Assembly (NCBI RefSeq): GCF_022682495.2
Contig: NW_026527313.1
Location: forward strand, 186,001 to 250,000
DNA length: 64,000 bases
Origin: Desmodus rotundus
Lineage: Eukaryota > Chordata > Mammalia > Chiroptera > Phyllostomidae
Direction of reading: 5' to 3'
The translations under genes and the position numbers were made by a program. Below, in pieces: positions 34,013 through 47,606 of the stretch (position 1 is the first letter of the stretch; every line of letters starts with the position of its first letter). The notes beneath the pieces were generated by a model. The model did not search any database, was not told where the DNA came from, and saw only the letters and a list, made by a program, of their open reading frames with translations.

Positions 34013-35954
34013 CCCGGGGAGAGTCCGAGGCCTGGCCGCAGAGGCAGCCATTGCCTCCCCGGGCTCCTACCATGGGGCCTGACCGTGTTCGCCCGAGGCC
34101 CAGGTTCACCGCAGGTGAATGCCTTTTGCGGACGCCAAGGACAGGAGGTCGCCGATTCCCTCACAGAGGTGGGGGTTCGAGCTCTGGGGGACTGAGGTCG
34201 CAGCGGTCACACTCCATTTTTGGGTGGTTCCGCAGAGACTGGAGGGTTGAAGCGGCTGGGTCCAAGTCTGCCGCCTTGTGGCAGGGTGGGGGCTTTGCAG
34301 GCGAAGCAAGGCTCTTAGCCTCCCAGGCGGGGCACAGGCCAGACTCCCCAAGGGAGAACCGGTCCTTGGTCGAGGGTCCCGCCCGCCCGCCCGGAACCGC
34401 TCCACCTGGCGCGGAACCGTGGCCGGCCCCTCTTCCAGGCACCAGGTCCCTAGTTCTTTCCTGGCACTCTGCCTCTGCCGGGGTGGGAGAGCTGCTGGGA
34501 AGTGTGGTCCACGGGAAAACGCGCGGTCCTCTGGGTGGCAGGGAGGGCCTCCGTTAACTCTGACACCAGCCCAGGGACCCTGTGGACCTGGCCTGATATC
34601 TCAAGGGGGGGGCACGTTGCCCGGAGGGATGCTCTTGGGGTGGGGCCTGCCTGCGCCTGCGCGGCCCCGCCTCTTGGCCCGAAACCACCCAGCCGCGGCT
34701 CGGACAAAAGCCATCTCCTGGGGGCCTCCCCCCTGTTCTTCCATCCGTAAAGGGGGACCCCTTTACGGATGGAAGAACAGGGGGATCTTCGCAGTGGTTG
34801 GGACGGGACGGAGGGGTCTGCGGGTTTGCAGCCACGTAGGCCAGTTGCTCGCACCCCGGCCCCATGTGTCCCAGCTCCATGGACGAGGTGGGCCGCTTAT
34901 GGCGGGATGCAGGCGTCCTGCGGGGGTCAGGGGACGGCGTGGGCACTCCCCGGGCGAGAGAGGGCGCCTGGGACCCGAGAGAGCACCCGGGAAAATGCCC
35001 ATCCCTGGCCCCCGGGGCTCCAGTGGCCTCCCCAGGCTCCTGCCGTGGGGCCTGGTCCCGCTCACCTGGGCCCAGGTTCTCCGCAGGTGAATGCCTTTTG
35101 CGGACACCAGGGACCACAGGCCGCGGATCCCTTCACGGGCAGGGGGGGTTCGAGCTCTGTGTGACCCAGGTCACAGCGCACACAGTCCCTTCTCGCAAAG
35201 TTCAGCCCAGACTTTAGAGAGTAGAAGCGTCTCGGTCCAAGTTTTCCGCCTCGGGGCAGGGTGGGGCCGTTTGAGCCAAGAGAGACTCTTAGCCCCCCAG
35301 GCAGGTCTCAGGCCCGAGACCCCCAGGGAGACCCGGTCCCTGGGCGTGGGTCCCGCCCGCCCGGGCCCGCCCCACCTGGCCCGGAACCGTGGCCGGCCCC
35401 TCTTCCCGGCCCCAGGTCCCTAGCTCTTCCCTGGCACTCTGCCTCTGGCGGGGTGGGAGACGGGCTGGCAAGTGTGGTCCACGGGAAAACGCGCGGTCCT
35501 CTGGGTGGCAGGGAGGGCCTCCGTTAACTCTGACAGCAGCCCAGGGACCCTGTGCACCTGGCCTGATATCTCAAGGGAGGGGCACGTTGCCCGGAGGGAT
35601 GCTCTTGGGGTGGGGCCTGCTTGCGCCTGCGCGGCCCCGCCTCTTGGCCCGAAACCACCCAGCCGCGGCTCGGACAAAAGCCATCTCCTGGGGGCCTCCC
35701 CCCTGTTCTTCCATCCGTAAAGGGGGACCCCTTTACGGATGGAAGAACAGGGGGATCTTCGCAGTGGTGGGGACGGGACGGAGGGGTCTGCGGGTTTGCA
35801 GCCACGTAGGCCAGTTGCTCGCACCCGGGCCCCATGTGTCCCAGCTCCATGGACGAGGTGGGCCGCTTATGGCGGGATGCAGGCGTCCTTCGGGGGTCAG
35901 GGGACGGCGTGGGCACTCCCCGGGCGAGAGAGGGCGCCTGGGACCCGAGAGAGC
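34013..35954 (+). repeat. Dimer 17
   Basis: Head S; vA end ctctgccgggg; t after cagtggt; private t at 35,002; vB with TGTGACCCAGGTCACA; gacagcagcc; class L; end G. Partner of dimer 24. Confidence 0.95.
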
Positions 35955-37896
35955 CCCGGGGAGAGTCCGAGGCCTGGCCGCAGAGGCTGCCATAGCCTCC
36001 CCGGGCTCCTACCATGGGGCCTGACCGTGTTCGCCCGAGGCCCAGGTTCACCGCAGGTGAATGCCTTTTGCGGACGCCAAGGACAGGAGGTCGCCGATTC
36101 CCTCACAGAGGTGGGGGTTCGAGCTCTGGGGGACTGAGGTCGCAGCGGTCACACTCCATTTTTGGGTGGTTCCGCAGAGACTGGAGGGTTGAAGCGGCTG
36201 GGTCCAAGTCTGCCGCCTTGTGGCAGGGTGGGGGCTTTGCAGGCGAAGCAAGGCTCTTAGCCTCCCAGGCGGGGCACAGGCCAGACTCCCCAAGGGAGAA
36301 CCGGTCCTTGGTCGAGGGTCCCGCCCGCCCGCCCGGAACCGCTCCACCTGGCGCGGAACCGTGGCCGGCCCCTCTTCCAGGCACCAGGTCCCTAGTTCTT
36401 TCCTGGCACTCTGCCTCTGCGGGGGTGGGAGAGCTGCTGGGAAGTGTGGTCCACGGGAAAACGCGCGGTCCTCTGGGTGGCAGGGAGGGCCTCCGTTAAC
36501 TCTGACACCAGCCCAGGGACCCTGTGGACCTGGCCTGATATCTCAAGGGGGGGGCACGTTGCCCGGAGGGATGCTCTTGTGGTGGGGCCTGCCTGCGCCT
36601 GCGCGGCCCCGCCTCTTGGCCCGAAACCACCCAGCCGCGGCTCGGACAAAAGCCATCTCCTGGGGGCCTCCCCCCTGTTCTTCCATCCGTAAAGGGGGAC
36701 CCCTTTACGGATGGAAGAACAGGGGGATCTTCGCAGTGGTGGGGACGGGACGGAGGGGTCTGCGGGTTTGCAGCCACGTAGGCCAGTTGCTCGCACCCCG
36801 GCCCCATGTGTCCCAGCTCCATGGACGAGGTGGGCCGCTTATGGCGGGATGCAGGCGTCCTGCGGGGGTCAGGGGACGGCGTGGGCACTCCCCGGGCGAG
36901 AGAGGGCGCCTGGGACCCGAGAGAGCACCCGGGAAAATGCCCAGCCCTGGCCCCCGGGGCTCCAGTGGCCTCCCCAGGCTCCTGCCGTGGGGCCTGGTCC
37001 CGCTCACCTGGGCCCAGGTTCTCCGCAGGTGAATGCCTTTTGCGGACACCAGGGACCACAGGCCGCGGATCCCTTCACGGGCAGGGGGGGTTCGAGCTCT
37101 GTGGGACCCAGGTCGCAGCGCACACAGTCCCTTCTCGCAAAGTTCAGCCCAGACTTTAGAGAGTAGAAGCGTCTCGGTCCAAGTTTTCCGCCTCGGGGCA
37201 GGGTGGGGCCGTTTGAGCCAAGAGAGACTCTTAGCCCCCCAGGCAGGTCTCAGGCCCGAGACCCCCAGGGAGACCCGGTCCCTGGGCGTGGGTCCCGCCC
37301 GCCCGGGCCCGCCCCACCTGGCCCGGAACCGTGGCCGGCCCCTCTTCCCGGCCCCAGGTCCCTAGCTCTTCCCTGGCACTCTGCCTCTGGCGGGGTGGGA
37401 GACGGGCTGGCAAGTGTGGTCCACGGGAAAACGCGCGGTCCTCTGGGTGGCAGGGAGGGCCTCCGTTAACTCTGACACCAGCCCAGGGACCCTGTGGACC
37501 TGACCTGATATCTCAAGGGGGGGGCACGTTGCCCGGAGGGATGCTCTTGTGGTGGGGCCTGCCTGCGCCTGCGCGGCCCCGCCTCTTGGCCCGAAACCAC
37601 CCAGCCGCGGCTCCGACAAAAGCCATCTCCTGGGGGCCTCCCACCTGTTCTTCCATCCGTAAAGGGGGACCCCTTTACGGATGGAAGAACAGGGGGATCT
37701 TCGCAGTGGTGGGGACGGGACGGAGGGGTCTGCGGGTTTGCAGCCACGTAGGCCAGTTGCTGGCACCCCGGCCCCATGTGTCCCAGCTCCATGGACGAGG
37801 TGGGCCGCTTATTGCGGGATGCAGGCGTCCTGCGGGGGTCAAGGGACGGCGTGGGCACTCCCCGGGCGAGAGAGGGCGCCTGGGACCCGAGAGAGC
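35955..37896 (+). repeat. Dimer 18
   Basis: Head A; A-side C carries cttgtggtgg, otherwise typical of class D B-side copies; g after cagtggt; class D with one palindrome mismatch (cccacctg), ttattgcggg and gtcaaggga; end R. Same as dimers 25 and 27. Confidence 0.95.
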
Positions 37897-39838
37897 CCCG
37901 GGGAGAGTCCGAGGCCTGGCCGCAGAGGCAGCCATTGCCTCCCCGGGCTCCTACCATGGGGCCTGACCGTGTTCGCCCGAGGCCCAGGTTCACCGCAGGT
38001 GAATGCCTTTTGCGGACGCCAAGGACAGGAGGTCGCCGATTCCCTCACAGAGGTGGGGGTTCGAGCTCTGGGGGACTGAGGTCGCAGCGGTCACACTCCA
38101 TTTTTGGGTGCTTCCGCAGAGACTGGAGGGTTGAAGCGGCTGGGTCCAAGTCTGCCGCCTTGTGGCAGGGTGGGGGCTTTGCAGGCGAAGCAAGGCTCTT
38201 AGCCTCCCAGGCGGGGCACAGGCCAGACTCCCCAAGGGAGAACCGGTCCTTGGTCGAGGGTCCCGCCCGCCCGCCCGGAACCGCTCCACCTGGCGCGGAA
38301 CCGTGGCCGGCCCCTCTTCCAGGCACCAGGTCCCTAGTTCTTTCCTGGCACTCTGCCTCTGCGGGGGTGGGAGAGCTGCTGGGAAGTGTGGTCCACGGGA
38401 AAACGCGCGGTCCTCTGGGTGGCAGGGAGGGCCTCCGTTAACTCTGACACCAGCCCAGGGACCCTGTGGACCTGGCCTGATATCTCAAGGGGGGGGCACG
38501 TTGCCCGGAGGGATGCTCTTGGGGTGGGGCCTGCCTGCGCCTGCGCGGCCCCGCCTCTTGGCCCGAAACCACCCAGCCGCGGCTCGGACAAAAGCCATCT
38601 CCTGGGGGCCTCCCCCCTGTTCTTCCATCCGTAAAGGGGGACCCCTTTACGGATGGAAGAACAGGGGGATCTTCGCAGTGGTGGGGACGGGACGGAGGGG
38701 TCTGCGGGTTTGCAGCCACGTAGGCCAGTTGCTCGCACCCCGGCCCCATGTGTCCCAGCTCCATGGACGAGGTGGGCCGCTTATGGCGGGATGCAGGCGT
38801 CCTGCGGGGGTCAGGGGACGGCGTGGGCACTCCCCGGGCGAGAGAGGGCGCCTGGGACCCGAGAGAGCACCCGGGAAAATGCCCAGCCCTGGCCCCCGGG
38901 GCTCCAGTGGCCTCCCCAGGCTCCTGCCGTGGGGCCTGGTCCCGCTCACCTGGGCCCAGGTTCTCCGCAGGTGAATGCCTTTTGCGGACACCAGGGACCA
39001 CAGGCCGCGGATCCCTTCACGGGCAGGGGGGGTTCGAGCTCTGTGTGACCCAGGTCACAGCGCACACAGTCCCTTCTCGCAAAGTTCAGCCCAGACTTTA
39101 GAGAGTAGAAGCGTCTCGGTCCAAGTTTTCCGCCTCGGGGCAGGGTGGGGCCGTTTGAGCCAAGAGAGACTCTTAGCCCCCCAGGCAGGTCTCAGGCCCG
39201 AGACCCCCAGGGAGACCCGGTCCCTGGGCGTGGGTCCCGCCCGCCCGGGCCCGCCCCACCTGGCCCGGAACCGTGGCCGGCCCCTCTTCCCGGCCCCAGG
39301 TCCCTAGCTCTTCCCTGGCACTCTGCCTCTGGCGGGGTGGGAGACGGGCTGGCAAGTGTGGTCCACGGGAAAACGCGCGGTCCTCTGGGTGGCAGGGAGG
39401 GCCTCCGTTAACTCTGACAGCAGCCCAGGGACCCTGTGCACCTGGCCTGATATCTCAAGGGAGGGGCACGTTGCCCGGAGGGATGCTCTTGGGGTGGGGC
39501 CTGCTTGCGCCTGCGCGGCCCCGCCTCTTGGCCCGAAACCACCCAGCCGCGGCTCGGACAAAAGCCATCTCCTGGGGGCCTCCCCCCTGTTCTTCCATCC
39601 GTAAAGGGGGACCCCTTTACGGATGGAAGAACAGGGGGATCTTCGCAGTGGTGGGGACGGGACGGAGGGGTCTGCGGGTTTGCAGCCACGTAGGCCAGTT
39701 GCTCGCACCCGGGCCCCATGTGTCCCAGCTCCATGGACGAGGTGGGCCGCTTATGGCGGGATGCAGGCGTCCTTCGGGGGTCAGGGGACGGCGTGGGCAC
39801 TCCCCGGGCGAGAGAGGGCGCCTGGGACCCGAGAGAGC
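37897..39838 (+). repeat. Dimer 19
   Basis: Head S; vA has gtgcttccgc; g after cagtggt; vB with TGTGACCCAGGTCACA; gacagcagcc; class L; end G. Same as dimer 26. Confidence 0.95.
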
Positions 39839-41780
39839 CCCGGGGAGAGTCCGAGGCCTGGCCGCAGAGGCTGCCATAGCCTCCCCGGGCTCCTACCATG
39901 GGGCCTGACCGTGTTCGCCCGAGGCCCAGGTTCACCGCAGGTGAATGCCTTTTGCGGACGCCAAGGACAGGAGGTCGCCGATTCCCTCACAGAGGTGGGG
40001 GTTCGAGCTCTGGGGGACTGAGGTCGCAGCGGTCACACTCCATTTTTGGGTGGTTCCGCAGAGACTGGAGGGTTGAAGCGGCTGGGTCCAAGTCTGCCGC
40101 CTTGTGGCAGGGTGGGGGCTTTGCAGGCGAAGCAAGGCTCTTAGCCTCCCAGGCGGGGCACAGGCCAGACTCCCCAAGGGAGAACCGGTCCTTGGTCGAG
40201 GGTCCCGCCCGCCCGCCCGGAACCGCTCCACCTGGCGCGGAACCGTGGCCGGCCCCTCTTCCAGGCACCAGGTCCCTAGTTCTTTCCTGGCACTCTGCCT
40301 CTGCGGGGGTGGGAGAGCTGCTGGGAAGTGTGGTCCACGGGAAAACGCGCGGTCCTCTGGGTGGCAGGGAGGGCCTCCGTTAACTCTGACACCAGCCCAG
40401 GGACCCTGTGGACCTGGCCTGATATCTCAAGGGGGGGGCACGTTGCCCGGAGGGATGCTCTTGGGGTGGGGCCTGCCTGCGCCTGCGCGGCCCCGCCTCT
40501 TGGCCCGAAACCACCCAGCCGCGGCTCGGACAAAAGCCATCTCCTGGGGGCCTCCCCCCTGTTCTTCCATCCGTAAAGGGGGACCCCTTTACGGATGGAA
40601 GAACAGGGGGATCTTCGCAGTGGTGGGGACGGGACGGAGGGGTCTGCGGGTTTGCAGCCACGTAGGCCAGTTGCTCGCACCCCGGCCCCATGTGTCCCAG
40701 CTCCATGGACGAGGTGGGCCGCTTATGGCGGGATGCAGGCGTCCTGCGGGGGTCAGGGGACGGCGTGGGCACTCCCCGGGCGAGAGAGGGCGCCTGGGAC
40801 CCGAGAGAGCACCCGGGAAAATGCCCAGCCCTGGCCCCCGGGGCTCCAGTGGCCTCCCCAGGCTCCTGCCGTGGGGCCTGGTCCCGCTCACCTGGGCCCA
40901 GGTTCTCCGCATGTGAATGCCTTTTGCGGACACCAGGGACCACAGGCCGCGGATCCCTTCACGGGCAGGGGGGGTTCGAGCTCTGTGGGACCCAGGTCGC
41001 AGCGCACACAGTCCCTTCTCGCAAAGTTCAGCCCAGACTTTAGAGAGTAGAAGCGTCTCGGTCCAAGTTTTCCGCCTCGGGGCAGGGTGGGGCCGTTTGA
41101 GCCAAGAGAGACTCTTAGCCCCCCAGGCAGGTCTCAGGCCCGAGACCCCCAGGGAGACCCGGTCCCTGGGCGTGGGTCCCGCCCGCCCGGGCCTGCCCCA
41201 CCTGGCCCGGAACCGTGGCCGGCCCCTCTTCCCGGCCCCAGGTCCCTAGCTCTTCCCTGGCACTCTGCCTCTGGCGGGGTGGGAGACGGGCTGGCAAGTG
41301 TGGTCCACGGGAAAACGCGCGGTCCTCTGGGTGGCAGGGAGGGCCTCCGTTAACTCTGACACCAGCCCAGGGACCCTGTGCACCTGGCCTGATATCTCAA
41401 GGGGGGGGCACGTTGCCCGGAGGGATGCTCTTGGGGTGGGGCCTGCCTGCGCCTGCGCGGCCCCGCCTCTTGGCCCGAAACCACCCAGCCGCGGCTCGGA
41501 CAAAAGCCATCTCCTGGGGGCCTCCCCCCTGTTCTTCCATCCGTAAAGGGGGACCCCTTTACGGATGGAAGAACAGGGGGATCTTCGCAGTGGTGGGGAC
41601 GGGACGGAGGGGTCTGCGGGTTTGCAGCCACGTAGGCCAGTTGCTCGCACCCGGGCCCCATGTGTCCCAGCTCCATGGACGAGGTGGGCCGCTTATGGCG
41701 GGATGCAGGCGTCCTTCGGGGGTCAGGGGACGGCGTGGGCACTCCCCGGGCGAGAGAGGGCGCCTGGGACCCGAGAGAGC
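39839..41780 (+). repeat. Dimer 20
   Basis: Head A; g after cagtggt; vB start M with gggcctgcccc; class P; end G. First dimer of the second 13.6-kb copy. Confidence 0.95.
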
Positions 41781-43722
41781 CCCGGGGAGAGTCCGAGGCC
41801 TGGCCGCAGAGGCAGCCATTGCCTCCCCGGGCTCCTACCATGGGGCCTGACCGTGTTCGCCCGAGGCCCAGGTTCACCGCAGGTGAATGCCTTTTGCGGA
41901 CGCCAAGGACAGGAGGTCGCCGATTCCCTCACAGAGGTGGGGGTTCGAGCTCTGGGGGACTGAGGTCGCAGCGGTCACACTCCATTTTTGGGTGGTTCCG
42001 CAGAGACTGGAGGGTTGAAGCGGCTGGGTCCAAGTCTGCCGCCTTGTGGCAGGGTGGGGGCTTTGCAGGCGAAGCAAGGCTCTTAGCCTCCCAGGCGGGG
42101 CACAGGCCAGACTCCCCAAGGGAGAACCGGTCCTTGGTCGAGGGTCCCGCCCGCCCGCCCGGAACCGCTCCACCTGGCGCGGAACCGTGGCCGGCCCCTC
42201 TTCCAGGCACCAGGTCCCTAGTTCTTTCCTGGCACTCTGCCTCTGCGGGGGTGGGAGAGCTGCTGGGAAGTGTGGTCCACGGGAAAACGCGCGGTCCTCT
42301 GGGTGGCAGGGAGGGCCTCCGTTAACTCTGACACCAGCCCAGGGACCCTGTGGACCTGGCCTGATATCTCAAGGGGGGGGCACGTTGCCCGGAGGGATGC
42401 TCTTGGGGTGGGGCCTGCCTGCGCCTGCGCGGCCCCGCCTCTTGGCCCGAAACCACCCAGCCGCGGCTCGGACAAAAGCCATCTCCTGGGGGCCTCCCCC
42501 CTGTTCTTCCATCCGTAAAGGGGGACCCCTTTACGGATGGAAGAACAGGGGGATCTTCGCAGTGGTGGGGACGGGACGGAGGGGTCTGCGGGTTTGCAGC
42601 CACGTAGGCCAGTTGCTCGCACCCCGGCCCCATGTGTCCCAGCTCCATGGACGAGGTGGGCCGCTTATGGCGGGATGCAGGCGTCCTGCGGGGGTCAGGG
42701 GACGGCGTGGGCACTCCCCGGGCGAGAGAGGGCGCCTGGGACCCGAGAGAGCACCCGGGAAAATGCCCAGCCCTGGCCCCCGGGGCTCCAGTGGCCTCCC
42801 CAGGCTCCTGCCGTGGGGCCTGGTCCCGCTCACCTGGGCCCAGGTTCTCCGCAGGTGAATGCCTTTTGCGGACACCAGGGACCACAGGCCGCGGATCCCT
42901 TCACGGGCAGGGGGGGTTCGAGCTCTGTGTGACCCAGGTCACAGCGCACACAGTCCCTTCTCGCAAAGTTCAGCCCAGACTTTAGAGAGTAGAAGCGTCT
43001 CGGTCCAAGTTTTCCGCCTCGGGGCAGGGTGGGGCCGTTTGAGCCAAGAGAGACTCTTAGCCCCCCAGGCAGGTCTCAGGCCCGAGACCCCCAGGGAGAC
43101 CCGGTCCCTGGGCGTGGGTCCCGCCCGCCCGGGCCCGCCCCACCTGGCCCGGAACCGTGGCCGGCCCCTCTTCCCGGCCCCAGGTCCCTAGCTCTTCCCT
43201 GGCACTCTGCCTCTGGCGGGGTGGGAGACGGGCTGGCAAGTGTGGTCCACGGGAAAACGCGCGGTCCTCTGGGTGGCAGGGAGGGCCTCCGTTAACTCTG
43301 ACACCAGCCCAGGGACCCTGTGCACCTGGCCTGATATCTCAAGGGAGCGGCACGTTGCCCGGAGGGATGCTCTTGGGGTGGGGCCTGCTTGCGCCTGCGC
43401 GGCCCCGCCTCTTGGCCCGAAACCACCCAGCCGCGGCTCGGACAAAAGCCATCTCCTGGGGGCCTCCCCCCTGTTCTTCCATCCGTAAAGGGGGACCCCT
43501 TTACGGATGGAAGAACAGGGGGATCTTCGCAGTGGTGGGGACGGGACGGAGGGGTCTGCGGGTTTGCAGCCACGTAGGCCAGTTGCTGGCACCCCGGCCC
43601 CATGTGTCCCAGCTCCATGGACGAGGTGGGCCGCTTATGGCGGGATGCAGGCGTCCTGCGGGGGTCAGGGGACGGCGTGGGCACTCCCCGGGCGAGAGAG
43701 GGCGCCTGGGACCCGAGAGAGC
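41781..43722 (+). repeat. Dimer 21
   Basis: Head S; g after cagtggt; vB with TGTGACCCAGGTCACA; class L with private c at 43,348 (aagggagcgg); end R. It differs from dimer 14 at two bases. Confidence 0.95.
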
Positions 43723-45664
43723 CCCGGGGAGAGTCCGAGGCCTGGCCGCAGAGGCTGCCATTGCCTCCCCGGGCTCCTACCATGGGGCCTGACCGTGTTC
43801 GCCCGAGGCCCAGGTTCACCGCAGGTGAATGCCTTTTGCGGACGCCAAGGACAGGAGGTCGCCGATTCCCTCACAGAGGTGGGGGTTCGAGCTCTGGGGG
43901 ACTGAGGTCGCAGCGGTCACACTCCATTTTTGGGTGGTTCCGCAGAGACTGGAGGGTTGAAGCGGCTGGGTCCAAGTCTGCCGCCTTGTGGCAGGGTGGG
44001 GGCTTTGCAGGCGAAGCAAGGCTCTTAGCCTCCCAGGCGGGGCACAGGCCAGACTCCCCAAGGGAGAACCGGTCCTTGGTCGAGGGTCCCGCCCGCCCGC
44101 CCGGAACCGCTCCACCTGGCGCGGAACCGTGGCCGGCCCCTCTTCCAGGCACCAGGTCCCTAGTTCTTTCCTGGCACTCTGCCTCTGCGGGGGTGGGAGA
44201 GCTGCTGGGAAGTGTGGTCCACGGGAAAACGCGCGGTCCTCTGGGTGGCAGGGAGGGCCTCCGTTAACTCTGACACCAGCCCAGGGACCCTGTGGACCTG
44301 GCCTGATATCTCAAGGGGGGGGCACGTTGCCCGGAGGGATGCTCTTGGGGTGGGGCCTGCCTGCGCCTGCGCGGCCCCGCCTCTTGGCCCGAAACCACCC
44401 AGCCGCGGCTCGGACAAAAGCCATCTCCTGGGGGCCTCCCCCCTGTTCTTCCATCCGTAAAGGGGGACCCCTTTACGGATGGAAGAACAGGGGGATCTTC
44501 GCAGTGGTTGGGACGGGACGGAGGGGTCTGCGGGTTTGCAGCCACGTAGGCCAGTTGCTCGCACCCCGGCCCCATGTGTCCCAGCTCCATGGACGAGGTG
44601 GGCCGCTTATGGCGGGATGCAGGCGTCCTGCGGGGGTCAGGGGACGGCGTGGGCACTCCCCGGGCGAGAGAGGGCGCCTGGGACCCGAGAGAGCACCCGG
44701 GAAAATGCCCAGCCCTGGCCCCCGGGGCTCCAGTGGCCTCCCCAGGCTCCTGCCGTGGGGCCTGGTCCCGCTCACCTGGGCCCAGGTTCTCCGCATGTGA
44801 ATGCCTTTTGCGGACACCAGGGACCACAGGCCGCGGATCCCTTCACGGGCAGGGGGGGTTCGAGCTCTGTGGGACCCAGGTCGCAGCGCACACAGTCCCT
44901 TCTCGCAAAGTTCAGCCCAGACTTTAGAGAGTAGAAGCGTCTCGGTCCAAGTTTTCCGCCTCGGGGCAGGGTGGGGCCGTTTGAGCCAAGAGAGACTCTT
45001 AGCCCCCCAGGCAGGTCTCCGGCCCGAGACCCCCAGGGAGACCCGGTCCCTGGGCGTGGGTCCCGCCCGCCCGGGCCCGCCCCACCTGGCCCGGAACCGT
45101 GGCCGGCCCCTCTTCCCGGCCCCAGGTCCCTAGCTCTTCCCTGGCACTCTGCCTCTGGCGGGGTGGGAGACGGGCTGGCAAGTGTGGTCCACGGGAAAAC
45201 GCGCGGTCCTCTGGGTGGCAGGGAGGGCCTCCGTTAACTCTGACACCAGCCCAGGGACCCTGTGCACCTGGCCTGATATCTCAAGGGAGGGGCACGTTGC
45301 CCGGAGGGATGCTCTTGGGGTGGGGCCTGCTTGCGCCTGCGCGGCCCCGCCTCTTGGCCCGAAACCACCCAGCCGCGGCTCCGACAAAAGCCATCTCCTG
45401 GGGGCCTCCCCCCTGTTCTTCCATCCGTAAAGGGGGACCCCTTTACGGATGGAAGAACAGGGGGATCTTCGCAGTGGTGGGGACGGGACGGAGGGGTCTG
45501 CGGGTTTGCAGCCACGTAGGCCAGTTGCTCGCACCCGGGCCCCATGTGTCCCAGCTCCATGGACGAGGTGGGCCGCTTATGGCGGGATGCAGGCGTCCTT
45601 CGGGGGTCAGGGGACGGCGTGGGCACTCCCCGGGCGAGAGAGGGCGCCTGGGACCCGAGAGAGC
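43723..45664 (+). repeat. Dimer 22
   Basis: Head T; t after cagtggt; intact palindrome; vB start M with ctccggcc; class L with ggctccgac; end G. Confidence 0.95.
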
Positions 45665-47606
45665 CCCGGGGAGAGTCCGAGGCCTGGCCGCAGAGGCTGC
45701 CATTGCCTCCCCGGGCTCCTACCATGGGGCCTGACCGTGTTCGCCCGAGGCCCAGGTTCACCGCAGGTGAATGCCTTTTGCGGACGCCAAGGACAGGAGG
45801 TCGCCGATTCCCTCACAGAGGTGGGGGTTCGAGCTCTGGGGGACTGAGGTCGCAGCGGTCACACTCCATTTTTGGGTGGTTCCGCAGAGACTGGAGGGTT
45901 GAAGCGGCTGGGTCCAAGTCTGCCGCCTTGTGGCAGGGTGGGGGCTTTGCAGGCGAAGCAAGGCTCTTAGCCTCCCAGGCGGGGCACAGGCCAGACTCCC
46001 CAAGGGAGAACCGGTCCTTGGTCGAGGGTCCCGCCCGCCCGCCCGGAAGCGCTCCACCTGGCGCGGAACCGTGGCCGGCCCCTCTTCCAGGCACCAGGTC
46101 CCTAGTTCTTTCCTGGCACTCTGCCTCTGCGGGGGTGGGAGAGCTGCTGGGAAGTGTGGTCCACGGGAAAACGCGCGGTCCTCTGGGTGGCAGGGAGGGC
46201 CTCCGTTAACTCTGACACCAGCCCAGGGACCCTGTGGACCTGGCCTGATATCTCAAGGGGGGGGCACGTTGCCCGGAGGGATGCTCTTGGGGTGGGGCCT
46301 GCCTGCGCCTGCGCGGCCCCGCCTCTTGGCCCGAAACCACCCAGCCGCGGCTCGGACAAAAGCCATCTCCTGGGGGCCTCCCCCCTGTTCTTCCATCCGT
46401 AAAGGGGGACCCCTTTACGGATGGAAGAACAGGGGGATCTTCGCAGTGGTGGGGACGGGACGGAGGGGTCTGCGGGTTTGCAGCCACGTAGGCCAGTTGC
46501 TCGCACCCCGGCCCCATGTGTCCCAGCTCCATGGACGAGGTGGGCCGCTTATGGCGGGATGCAGGCGTCCTGCGGGGGTCAGGGGACGGCGTGGGCACTC
46601 CCCGGGCGAGAGAGGGCGCCTGGGACCCGAGAGAGCACCCGGGAAAATGCCCAGCCCTGGCCCCCGGGGCTCCAGTGGCCTCCCCAGGCTCCTGCCGTGG
46701 GGCCTGGTCCCGCTCACCTGGGCCCAGGTTCTCCGCAGGTGAATGCCTTTTGCGGACACCAGGGACCACAGGCCGCGGATCCCTTCACGGGCAGGGGGGG
46801 TTCGAGCTCTGTGGGACCCAGGTCGCAGCGCACACAGTCCCTTCTCGCAAAGTTCAGCCCAGACTTTAGAGAGTAGAAGCGTCTCGGTCCAAGTTTTCCG
46901 CCTCGGGGCAGGGTGGGGCCGTTTGAGCCAAGAGAGACTCTTAGCCCCCCAGGCAGGTCTCAGGCCCGAGACCCCCAGGGAGACCCGGTCCCTGGGCGTG
47001 GGTCCCGCCCGCCCGGGCCCGCCCCACCTGGCCCGGAACCGTGGCCGGCCCCTCTTCCCGGCCCCAGGTCCCTAGCTCTTCCCTGGCACTCTGCCTCTGG
47101 CGGGGTGGGAGACGGGCTGGCAAGTGTGGTCCACGGGAAAACGCGCGGTCCTCTGGGTGGCAGGGAGGGCCTCCGTTAACTCTGACACCAGCCCAGGGAC
47201 CCTGTGGACCTGACCTGATATCTCAAGCGGGGGGCACGTTGCCCGGAGGGATGCTCTTGTGGTGGGGCCTGCCTGCGCCTGCGCGGCCCCGCCTCTTGGC
47301 CCGAAACCACCCAGCCGCGGCTCCGACAAAAGCCATCTCCTGGGGGCCTCCCCCCTGTTCTTCCATCCGTAAAGGGGGACCCCTTTACGGATGGAAGAAC
47401 AGGGGGATCTTCGCAGTGGTGGGGACGGGACGGAGGGGTCTGCGGGTTTGCAGCCACGTAGGCCAGTTGCTGGCACCCCGGCCCCATGTGTCCCAGCTCC
47501 ATGGACGAGGTGGGCCGCTTATGGCGGGATGCAGGCGTCCTGCGGGGGTCAGGGGACGGCGTGGGCACTCCCCGGGCGAGAGAGGGCGCCTGGGACCCGA
47601 GAGAGC
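45665..47606 (+). repeat. Dimer 23
   Basis: Head T; ggaagcgctcc; g after cagtggt; class D with aagcgggggg; end R. I find no difference from dimer 16. Confidence 0.95.

Larger units (their letters stand above)
26285..40463 (+). repeat. 13,594-bp higher-order block, copy 1 (maximal match)
   Basis: Dimers 13-19 (and into 20) match the sequence 13,594 bp downstream, base for base apart from four differences that I found: 29,754, 29,846, 30,882 and 35,002. The match extends about 585 bp beyond one period, as expected for a tandem duplication made by exchange between homologous units. Confidence 0.9.
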
